Below are positions 1-9,600 of a stretch of 36,924 nt of DNA, piece by piece. Made by a program: the position numbers and the translations under genes. The notes under the pieces are model-generated. The model worked only from the letters and a program-made list of their open reading frames with translations, was not told where the DNA came from and ran no database searches. Position 1 is the first letter of the stretch, and the number at the start of each line of letters is the position of its first letter. Source of the DNA: Cochliopodium minus (taxonomy: Eukaryota; Discosea; Himatismenida; Cochliopodiidae); NCBI GenBank assembly GCA_024220525.1, contig JAMYWO010000275.1, positions 1 through 36,924 of the forward strand, given 5' to 3'.

Positions 1-1330
1 AAACAATAGTTCCACAACCACTATTGTTATAAGAGGAAAGAAATCGAAAGAATCTTCCAGTTTCTTTTCTGATAAAACCCAGAGTTGACCTCGACTCAAG
101 ATAAACCTATTATAAATCTAGAAGAGAAAACAGGTTTGAATTTGTTGATAGAAAAGTTGTACGATTTTCATGAAGAAAATCACTTGCTATGATCTTTCAG
201 ATCTTATTTCACAACAAAATTCCAAAGTTGAATACAAAGATTTTCTAAAATTCTTTCATTCGTGTGCTGTTTGTTGATAAGGTCGAAGGGGGTTTGAAAA
301 CATAACAAACATTGGCTTTTTAAGAATCGAACGAATTTTTCAAATCATCAACAAACATCTCGACTTTCCTGTCTTCTTCAAAGTTCTTTCAACAATGCTT
401 TAAACTTGAGTTTATTGGAAAATCAACAAAAACCCCTATTTGGATTATTACAATGTTTTTGTCTTTCTCAACTCCCTTGGTATGATGAAATCAAGAGGAT
501 ATTCTACTCTTGCAATACGAATTTGAAAAATTTAAGGAAAATATTTTTATGAAAGTTTTGAAGATTTCATTGATAAAATGCACAAAATTTGTGAAAAACT
601 CAGTTTTCTTTAACAAGGAAGAGTTCAAAAATTGCCTTCGATATTTTATGCCTGGATGCTCAATTTGTGAGAAAATTGTTTCTCGGTGATTTTTCTCAAT
701 CAAAGTTTGATTGTCAAATTTGTATTCAAAAATACTGCAGTTTTAATGTGCAACCAAGTGTCCACACAACGGAGGTAAACAATGTTTTTTTTCATTTTAT
801 ATTAAAAATAAACTTTAATTAAATAGATATAGGAAAGAACAAAAAAATTGTTTTGAGATATGCTGATCAAATGTTAAAGGAAGGAAGAATTTTGATGGGT
901 TTGAAAACCTTTTTTCTTATTTATTAAATTTTATAATTCTTTTAGAAAAAAAATTTAAAGAAGCACTCCAAAATACATATATGCTCTCGAAGAAATCTGT
1001 GAGACAGAAGAAACAATTGAAACCAAAGAAAAGAAAAAGAGTTGTATCTGTATTTGCCCAAACTTGCTTTGTAAAACCCCTTTATTATATTTTTATTAAA
1101 TTAATTACATCTTGATTTTAGAATCTCCAAGATTATAAAGAATGTATCAATATTGTAAAGAGTTAATCTCCATTGATCCTAAGAATCCTCAAGCTTTTTA
1201 CACAAGAGCTAAGGCTTTTGCTTGTTTAAGTCTTAAGAATGAAGCTGTGGTTGATATGAAAGAAGCTTTAAGATTGAATCCTCAAAATAAAGAATTCAAG
1301 ATAGAATTAGAAAGAATGAACAAGTTATAA
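1..1330 (+). pseudogene. Damaged partial copy of the cupin/MYND-like/TPR gene
   Basis: This stretch aligns from base 1 with the gene at about 21615-22958, including the intron positions and much of the intron sequence. Relative to that copy it carries many one- to few-base indels (for example fewer A in the KEDI codons near 495, and changed bases at 685-690 and 748) plus substitutions, so no long frame survives. The last exon (about 1123-1330) keeps a readable TPR segment ending in LERMNKL and a TAA at 1328. That segment also supplies the C-terminus lost in the gap of the other copy. It is frameshifted near 1138, so the exon does not join cleanly upstream. It could be a decayed duplicate or poorly polished sequence of a live paralogue; the many homopolymer differences leave both open. 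The gene starts left of the window. Confidence 0.8.
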
Positions 1331-1546
1331 GTCTTAAAAAAAATCTTAAATTCAAAACTATTGCTATCCATTAAACATATTTCTTCAAATTTTTTTTTAT
1401 CCTTTTTTGGGCAAAAAAAAATACAAGTTATTTTAATTATGACTAATCACCATTATTTAAAATCTGTTATTTCCTTTGAACTTCTTAGATGAATTCCTTT
1501 TTTCATTTGCTCAGAACAAAAAGTTTGACCCAAAAAAAAATTTAAT

Positions 1547-2164
1547 TTATTTTCCATATTTGAGGAATTCAACACTATTAGTCCAAGAAATCAAAAGAGT
1601 ACATCCCTGTTCACTGTAAACATCATGATGGTGAGAACCAGTTGGATTGACGTTGAGATCACCTTTTATTAAAATTTCGGAAAAGATTAAATCAAAATTA
1701 TAATGCATTCTAAAATATGAATAATAAATAATTTAATTTTACCCTTGTGATAAACCCCATGTTCATCTGTGAAAGATCCCTCCAACACAACCACCATTTC
1801 ATATCCCAAATGCCAATGAGGTGGCACCCTCGCACCAGGTTGATATTTCAACAAGCCCATCGCAGATCCATCAGGGTTTCTGAAGAGCCAGTATGCATCA
1901 ATACCAGGTTTGAATGGTTTCCATTCGATTTTATTATTTTTTTCCAAATCAAATATTTTACGAAGACCAGGATAGACAAATCCAACTATATTCAGACATA
2001 TAAAATTGAGTTAAATGATATAAAATAATTTGAGACCTTTTATTATTTATATTTTTGTTTTCAAATTTTTCCAATATTATATTTTTAAACTTAAAACTAT
2101 TCTCAATGAAAATAATATTATTTATTTTACCTTTTCTCCATTCATCTTTAACATATACATTCAT
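1547..2164 (-). CDS. Small cupin-domain protein (ChrR-type cupin), 3 exons
   Basis: Exons are 2164-2131, 1985-1743 and 1662-1547, 393 nt in all and an exact frame, for about 130 residues. The product has the metal-binding cupin signature: HWH followed by E five residues later (PHWHLGYEM) with a VLEGSF strand, then a second motif with GSHHDVYSEQGC. Cupins of this form resemble the C-terminal domain of the bacterial anti-sigma factor ChrR and related stand-alone proteins that bind a divalent metal; the substrate or ligand cannot be read from sequence. The start is the ATG opening MNVYVKDEW, because an open frame further upstream lacks family resemblance; a more distal start or extra 5' exon remains possible. 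It lies tail-to-tail with the damaged cupin/MYND/TPR copy, but the two cupins are not close relatives. Confidence 0.75.
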
Positions 2165-2522
2165 ATCTGCTTTTACTTCTGTGCTATAGCATGTTTTGAA
2201 AAAACCATCACATTTCTTGTTGTTCAACCAAGTTTTTTTGAATAGGGATGTGTTCTTTTTATAAAAAAGTTCAATAATCATTATTTTATTCAACACTATT
2301 TACCATTCCCATGCCCATTTTTGTGTTTTGGTTCAATAAAGATTTGAAAATTTTATTATTTTTGAAAATATTTTTCATTTTTTTTTTTTTTAACACGATA
2401 ATGAATTGGATTTTTAAATGTATCCAAGATTTAAAACTGAAAATTATTTCTCTTATGACTCTCGTGACAAGATTAAAAACCATTTTTCATAAATTTCTAG
2501 TTAAATGAATAAAAAAAAAAAA
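2165..2522. other. Divergent intergenic region between cupin and LIM-PH genes
   Basis: About 360 bases separate the starts of the minus-strand cupin and the plus-strand LIM-PH gene, so both promoters should lie here. It is AT-rich with a T run near 2381-2391 and an A run just before the ATG at 2523. Short open frames on both strands have no recognisable domains or splice partners. I see no defined promoter element. Confidence 0.4.
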
Positions 2523-3444
2523 ATGTCTCAAATCAATTGTATTATATGCGGGAAAGATGCAACAAATGGTAATATTCCTTTAAATGAAAATTCTTTGAAC
2601 AATCCTAATTAAACAAATATTCTAGACTCTTATGATTATGAAAATATAAAAATCCATAAAGAATGCTTCAAATGTAAGGATTCCAATTGCAAATCATCAA
2701 TATCTTTCGAAAATAAAACATTCAAAATCTATGAAAATAGTCAAATCTATTGCAGCTCACATCTTCCATTGATATTGAGCGAATTGCCAAACCTAATAGG
2801 TAAAGATTATGGTAAAAATATATAATCACTGAACAAAATTAATAAATAAAGAAAAAGAATCATGGCTTGAAAAAGAAGGAAATATTGTCAAGAATATAAA
2901 GAATAGATATTTTTTGCTTGAAAACCACAATTTATGTAAAAAAAGTATTTTCAATCGAAATTTTAAACTGAAAAATTATTTGTTTGATAGTATACTTCAA
3001 AAAAGAGTTTTACAACAAAAACAATCCCCAAGTAAAACAAAATTCATTTGATTCTTTTTAATTCAATCATTATTCTTTTATATTTGATAGGGATTTATTT
3101 CGCTCACATATACCACCTGTATACAACAAACCATAGAAATTAAAAATAGAAAATTTGTATTTGAGATCAGAACACCTGAACGTATCTATCATATATTTTG
3201 TAAATCACAAACAGAGGTAAATACATATTTGATTGATTATCTTGATTATTTTTATCTCGATTCAACATGAATCTTTGATAATCAGTTAGAAGAATGGGTA
3301 ACTTCCATTCGAATCAGCAAATATCTCGCCAGTTATAATCAACTCAACAATTTTAAATTGGACACCGAAAATAATGGAAAGACTCTAGAGAGCTATATGA
3401 AATATGTATCTGGTGTCATTATTAAAAGCAAAACGAGCAATTAA
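2523..3444 (+). CDS. LIM domain plus PH domain protein, 6 exons
   Basis: Exons are 2523-2568, 2626-2811, 2852-2935, 2991-3031, 3091-3216 and 3286-3444: 642 nt, an exact frame, about 213 residues. Residues 1-70 form a LIM-like zinc module: CIIC, then HKECFKC, then C of the SNC segment, and a final YCSSH. The second knuckle spacing (C-x4-C) is wider than in classic LIM. A PH domain follows: WLEKEGNIVKNIKNRYFLL, LLYFKKEF, GFISL, FVFEIRTPERIYHIF and the closing helix LEEWVTSIR with its characteristic Trp. PH domains usually bind phosphoinositides or proteins at membranes, and LIM domains mediate protein contacts, so a cytoskeletal or membrane adaptor is likely (inference). The ATG follows a run of A. 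A second in-frame donor 12 nt before the end of exon 2 could give a four-residue shorter form. Confidence 0.75.
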
Positions 3445-3603
3445 AAGGATATTTAAGTTGTATTCGAAAGGAAATTTTATTTTTATTTATTTCAATCATG
3501 TTATTATTTGAATCAATTTACAGATCAATACTATATAGTTTTCTTTGAATCTATCTATCCATCAATGTAATTTGATTTCTCTTTTACAAAAACAAAAAAA
3601 AAA

Positions 3604-6600
3604 ATGGAAAAGATTAAATCGTGTTATAATCATGTTTTGAGTTCAATGACAAGAAAAAAAACTATTGAATCAAGTTATGAAGACATCAATACAAATTCTC
3701 TCAAAAAAACTTTGAATTGGTGAAGAGATTTTCAAAAAACTTTTTTTAAAAAAATTTTTAACTGAAATATTTTTTGATCAAAAGGATGAGTTTGATTGGG
3801 ATTGGTATATATCCTTCTGATTTAATTGAAAAATTAAATTAAATTAATTATTTCAAGGTTTGGGAAATGTAATAGGTGAATTTATCTTCTTTATTATAGA
3901 TTCCTTTAATTATATTATGATTCAATAAATCAGGAGCAGGGATATTTATTCGTAAAAATAAAAAAATTTCTTTTTTGAATTTTTGAATTCACAAATTTCA
4001 GTGACAGGCAAAGAGATTTCAAAAAAAAGAATAGGAGAATTTTTAATTTGTATTTAATATGCAGGAGTGATAGCGAGGGACAAATCAGGACCTGCAGTAG
4101 TTTTATCTTTTGTTTTTTCTGGAGTTGCCTGGTATTTCACAATTAAAAAAAAATTCGTATAATTATTGTTAATTTTATCAAAGTGTTTTTTCTGCTTTAT
4201 GTTACGCAGAGTTGTCTAATAAGGTTCCAGGAGCAGGTCAAATTAGAATGATAAAAATTAATATAAATTAATTAAAAAATTCATTTGAAAGGATCCTCTT
4301 ATACTTTTTGTTTTGTTACAATGGGAGAGTTCATTGGTAATAACATTATTATTTTTACACAAAATAAATCTAAAAATCAAATAGGATGGATCATGGGGTA
4401 AACAAATTGAATTTATTCTTAAAATTAAATTTCTTTACTACCTTTAGTTGGAATGTGTCAATGGGAATGTAATTTTTATAAAATTAAAACTTTTTTTTTG
4501 AAAATAATAAAATCAAAAATGTAGGATAGTCACAGGTAAATAAAGGACATTTATTTTCTCTTCATTTTTTTAACCGAAGAAATAAAGTTTCTGCAGTGGC
4601 AAGGTATATATTTTCCAGATTTTTTATTTTACAAAAAATAAATAAATAAACATTAAATTTAGAGGGTTAGTGGCGTATACAATAGCCATAATAGAGTCTT
4701 ATAAATTCAAAATACCTTTGTGGCTCTATGAATTAGGACCATTCAAAGGAAATCTATTGTCGATAGTTGTAATTTTAATATTTTGTGCTTTATTGTGCTT
4801 CGGTCTCAAATCTTTCGCCATCTTCAACAACATCATGCTCATAGTAACACTTTTGGTGATCGTTTTTGTAATAGTAGCTGGGTTTTTCTATGCAGAAGCA
4901 AGTAATTGGAATCCTTTTTTCCCATATGGCATAACGGTGATATTACTTATTTTTTTAGTTACATCTTTCTTTAAAAAATTTTTTGCAGGGGTAAGTTTCT
5001 TGAGAAGAACACCAAAAAATAGAATGAATTTTTTTTTGTTAGCATTTTTGCAGGTAATTAACAAAATAAAACCCAAATGTACTTTTATTACTTCCAATTA
5101 TCTTCAACAGGTTCCTCGATTGCCTTTTATTCGTTTAGTGGATTCGAGTGTGTTGTAACATGCGCAGAGGAAGTGAAAGACCAGAAAAAAGACATTCCTA
5201 TTGGTATGAACATATTTTCTTACAACAAAAATTTAAATTTAATCTAAATTTTATGTAGGTTTATTTGGAACTTTGGGAATTGCTATGGTTTTATATGTAG
5301 GAGTTTCTGCTTCTGTCACAGTAAGAAAAAATTATTTTCCAAATTTTATTCATTTTTGATATTACCTTCGTTAATAATAGTTGATGGTCAACTATAGTAA
5401 GTTTTTTTTTCTTTTTGTTGTACATTTTCAGCTATGATTTTTTTTTGTAGAGGAAATTGACATTAGTTCTCCACTGTCAACTGCGTTTAACTCTCGAGGT
5501 CTCAGATGGATGTCCACACTGATCGGAATAGGAGCCTTTTTGGCTTTGTGTAAAACCTTTTTAGAATTTAAATTCTTTATTTTTTTCATTTATTGAAAAT
5601 AGTGACATCTGTTCTCACCAATATACTTGGTGCAAGCAGGTAATAATATGACTTTTTTTTAATAAAAAATGTAACAAAAATTTATCACCAAATAAACTAG
5701 ATTGTTTTTTTCGATATCAAGAGATCGCTTGCTTCCTTCATTTATGTCAAGAATCAACAATAGATTCGATTCTCCTGTATCTCTCTTTTTTTTTTTTCAA
5801 TCAAAAATCTTTAAAAACAAAATTTTGTTTAGATCATTTCGACAATGGTGATTGGTGTTCTTGCAAGTTTACTTTCTTTTTTTTTTCCTTTGGAAGAATT
5901 AGCTGGTAAGTACTTATTAATTACTACTATGAAAGTAATATCACTTTTTTTTTATTTTAATTAGACATTGTTTCGATTGGAACACTTTTCGCTTTCGCTT
6001 TTGTTTGCTTTTGTGTGTTAATACTAAGGTTACTTTTTTTTAAAAAAAAGAGTTTATACAATTAATATCGATTGACTTTACGAATCAAGATACAAAGATG
6101 AACAAGATGAAAAGCAAACAAGCAGATTATACATACTTTTGTTCTTAATATTTGCATCAGTATTGACCACCTCTTTTCTATGGTCCAATAAGTTGCACCT
6201 TGCATTCTGCTTGGTATATCAAACAACATAATAAACTCAACTTTAAAATTAATATTATAACTTAATCTTTAGCCTTTCACTATCATTTCTTTGGTACTTT
6301 GCTTGTTATTATTTCTCATGAAACAAGTCAATTTTCCTGAAACTTTTAAGTGCCCTTTTGTTCCTTTGTTTCCTCTTTTGGGTATCATCCTCAATCTTTT
6401 CATGACCTCCACTTTTTCCCTTAAAATTTGGATCTATTTCTTCTTTTCTTTGGTTCCAGCGTTCGTTATCTACTTTGTTTACGGAATGCATCACAGGTAA
6501 AATTCTTTTTTCTTAGAAAAAATACCTTTATTTACTTTTTATTAATCATTAGCAAACTGAACCGTTCGAATCAGTTACATGAAGAAACACTTGATTCTGA

Positions 6601-6619
6601 TGATACTGATATCAATTGA
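3604..6619 (+). CDS. Amino acid permease of the APC superfamily (cationic amino acid transporter-like), 26 exons
   Basis: Joining 26 exons gives 1,617 nt, an exact frame and about 538 residues, a normal size for the SLC7/CAT group of APC transporters. Conserved features are in order: the TM1 glycine motif GLGNVIGAGIF followed by LTGVIARDKSGPA, SGVACVFSALCYAEL, PGAGSSYTFCFVTMGEFIGWIMGWN, a long exon with two TM segments (4663-4936), NPFFPYG then GIFAGSSIAFYSFSGFE and CAEEVKDQKKDIPIG, GASRLFFSISRDRLLPSF, and a C-terminal YGMHHSKL. Transport of amino acids across the plasma or vacuolar membrane is expected; substrate is not certain. Boundaries were set by GT-AG sites plus this motif order. Several exons are extremely short (2, 6, 7, 11, 11, 13, 16 and 18 nt), and the intron after the 6-nt exon uses a GC donor. 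The start follows an A run. An open frame at 4670-5158 is only the long exon read through into intron. Confidence 0.9.
4002..4007 (+). other. 6-nt microexon of the permease
   Basis: TGACAG lies between a cag acceptor and a GC donor (gcaaag). Together with the exons ending at 3951 and starting at 4065 it gives I-L-T-G-V, the expected family motif directly after GAGIF. Leaving it out breaks the frame-consistent motif. Confidence 0.7.
4525..4535 (+). other. 11-nt microexon of the permease
   Basis: GATAGTCACAG sits between tgtag and gtaaat. It joins with the 4448-4468 exon and the next microexon to give G-M-I-V-T-V-A-R-G in frame. Confidence 0.7.
4597..4603 (+). other. 7-nt microexon of the permease
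   Basis: TGGCAAG lies between ctgcag and gtatat. It supplies the V-A-R of the conserved T-V-A-R-G stretch, with phase matching the exon starting at 4663. Confidence 0.65.
4989..4990 (+). other. Candidate 2-nt microexon of the permease
   Basis: GG is flanked by a strong acceptor (ttttttgcag) and a consensus donor (gtaagt). With the exon ending at 4936 and the 11-nt exon at 5043-5053 it restores G-I-T-G-I-F-A-G, the same glycine spacing as CAT homologues. Skipping it shifts the frame. Confidence 0.5.
5043..5053 (+). other. 11-nt microexon of the permease
   Basis: CATTTTTGCAG is bounded by tttttgttag and gtaatt and encodes most of G-I-F-A-G before the exon starting at 5111 (S-S-I-A-F-Y-S-F-S-G-F-E). 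Confidence 0.65.
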
Positions 6620-6692
6620 AGTTTCATATTCAAAATAAAAAAGTTTATTTATAAATAAAATTAAAAAAAAAAATTCAAATTTGATACTTTTG

Positions 6693-9600
6693 ATGGAAAA
6701 TCAGATATACAATGAAAATTATAAGGATAATTCTCTTGTATTGAGAACAGAGACTCCAGTTTTTTTCAATCTTGTTGTTCAGGAGAATAATTTGGATGTT
6801 TTCCTGTTGAAACAATTAGAAAATTTTGATACCAAAGAAAATCAATTTACTCTTTGTGCATCAAATTATCACAAAGAAAAGGGAACCATTGAAGAAATTA
6901 TAAATCGTTAGTATCAATATATTAATTCCATTTTTGGAATCCTTTTATATTATTTGCTATCCAATATATTTTTAATACTCCTAACCATTCGATTACTAGG
7001 TGGGAAATTCTTCATTGAGGCTAAACATAAGGATCAAGATAACAGGAAGAATCAATTGCAGCCGATAACTTTCAATGAAACAGTATATGTATGCATTATT
7101 TTTTAAATTTAAAGTATATTGGCAGTTATACAGATATGAAATGGAATTTTATGGATATGAGCCAACATTATTAATCAAAAAAGATTTTCGAAAGAATATA
7201 TGGAATGATATTATTAGATATATACAAATTATAAATGTGAATTAATTAATATTGAAACAACAGATTAAATGCCAATTCAAAGTAAGAAACAAAGATAATA
7301 CCTATTTGACATTTTTCTATATTTCCTCTGTTGGAGGTAAACTGGTATTGAAAAGGCAGAAAGATACCAGTTGCGAATTGGTATTCAAAAATCCAGGAAG
7401 AGAAGCCAGTGAAGAAGTCATAACATTGGGAAAGACGATCCATATAGTGCATAAAGAAACATTCTTGAGATTGGCAACGAAAGAAAACGAGGATTTGTTT
7501 AGTGAAATAAATTGGGCGATACCATCATCTGGGAAATTCAATAAGAAATGGATAATATCGACCAGTGGTCCATCATCAGATGTAACACTCAACTAAAAAA
7601 AAAATTATTCTTTCAAAAAATTAGACATGTCAAATATTACAACTTTGTTATACGTATATAAAAATTTTACTAACAAAATTGATACTGTTGTAATATTTTT
7701 GGACATCAACTTTTAAATAATCCATGATAATTTATAGACAAATAATACTAAAAATTTTCATTATATAACACTTTTTAGACAATATCATTCAATAAACCTG
7801 TTTGGTTTCCTATAGAAACAGAAGGGTAAAAAAAAAAAGATTAATTGCGAATTAATGATTAAGATTTTATGTTTATCAGACAAGGAGAAGGTCATTTAAG
7901 ATGTAACGTGAGTGGGTTGAGACACGATCAAGTTTGGATGCAAATGAAAAACACAAGAAAGGCACCATCTTCACCGAACGCGATGTTCGTGTTGGAAAGA
8001 GAGAAGAACATCTACATCAATGATAAAAAAGAAAACAAGGAAAGAAAACATTTGAATCAAAACAAAAGCGGGCCTGTCACGAATAACTCGATCGTCTCAA
8101 TAAAAACTTTTGTGGAAAACCGTTATTTTTCAATCAATGAATTCGGTGATCTTATTCTTACCAACGAAGTCCGTAACAGAGCCAGATTTGTCATCTCCAA
8201 ACAAGGTTCTAATCTCAATGGGAATCAGCAACTTAGAACAAGAGATTGGATCAAAGTGAGTGTTTTGTCTGAGAAGTTGAACAAGCAAAATTGGATCTCT
8301 TGCCAAAGCTCGACTTGGGAGAACTTAAATCAAGAAGGTTTGATGAGAAACGTTTTGGTGATGATTTCGAAAGAGTCTTCAACCAAAATGAAGATCACTC
8401 CTGTTGATTACAAAGCTATGGAGAAGTGGCAAAAGGGGGATTTCTTGACCCTTTCTGTGAAGGAGTATCTTGGAGAAATAAAGTATTTTCAAGTTCAGTT
8501 CATCAACGCACAAACGAATGAAGAGACAGAAAAAAAGAAAAAGGAAACAATCACTTCTTTGGATAACAAAATCACAAAAATCTATTCGATTCTAAAAGAG
8601 TATTCAAAGGACAGTGTTAAACTCAACGAAGAAATGATCAGTTACATCGGTAATTCTGTTTTCTAATTCTGTTTTGAAAACCGTATTAAATTTTTTTGAT
8701 AAAGTTCAATTACCAAAGGCTGCAGAGGTACACAGAAACATTGCATCTTCCAATAGGAGTGAAATAGACAATGAAGATGCATATGTTCTTCCTTTTTTGA
8801 ATGATGTTTCTGGAAGATCTTTCGAGATGCTTGGAGATCTTATCCACAAAAAAAAAGAAATAAAAGTAAATTGTATTCCCATCATCAAGGAGAGCATAGA
8901 AGAACAAGAAGGAGAAGATATCACCAACAAAATCTTTGATACTGCCATTAAATTCTTTAAGAACAACCCTTTTATCTTGTACGACACCAACTCTATTAAT
9001 CCTTTCATCAGTTACTTGGTATCTAGATTCAAGAGACTGGATTCAAGTGCACTCAAGGCAAAGTCAAACATTTTGAAGCTATTAGAGTGTATGTGCAAGT
9101 GTAATGGTGTTGGTATTGACAACAATCAGGCTCACATCATCAAAGAAGCTTTTGTCACCCAAGACAAAGAAAAGAAACTGATCTTCAACTCAGAATTGGA
9201 CATTGAAGTCAAAATATATGCTGCATCTAGAGAAACCAGGCCTATTGACATCATTCATATCACTGACAAGAGAAATTCCCATTATTATTTGAGTTCTTAC
9301 CCTATTCCCTTTCTTACTGATGGCATTCAAGGAGACCAGTTTTCTCCCTCCGTATTACCTGATATTTCTGTGATTACTTACATTTCCAATCTTTTGGAGT
9401 TATACGCATCTCTTTGTTACGTAAAAATTTTTTAAACTTTAAATTGTTCAAATTTAAGTATTCAATTGTTCTTCTTTATTCTCTTCTTTATCCATATTGA
9501 CATATATTTAAATATGCAAACAAACCTCCTTTTTATTTTTATTTTAGGGAAATAATTATTGGTGTATGAATGTGATAAGAAGTCTTAATCCCACAATGGA

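Noticed and set aside
4670-5158. Single 162-residue protein read as one exon
   Set aside because: The residues after about 4936 (ILLIFLVTSFFKKFFAGV...) are intron read-through; splicing restores the CAT-family motif instead.
6620-6692. AATAAA-like motifs after stop codons as polyadenylation signals
   Set aside because: In sequence this AT-rich such hexamers occur everywhere, so position alone gives no support without transcript ends.
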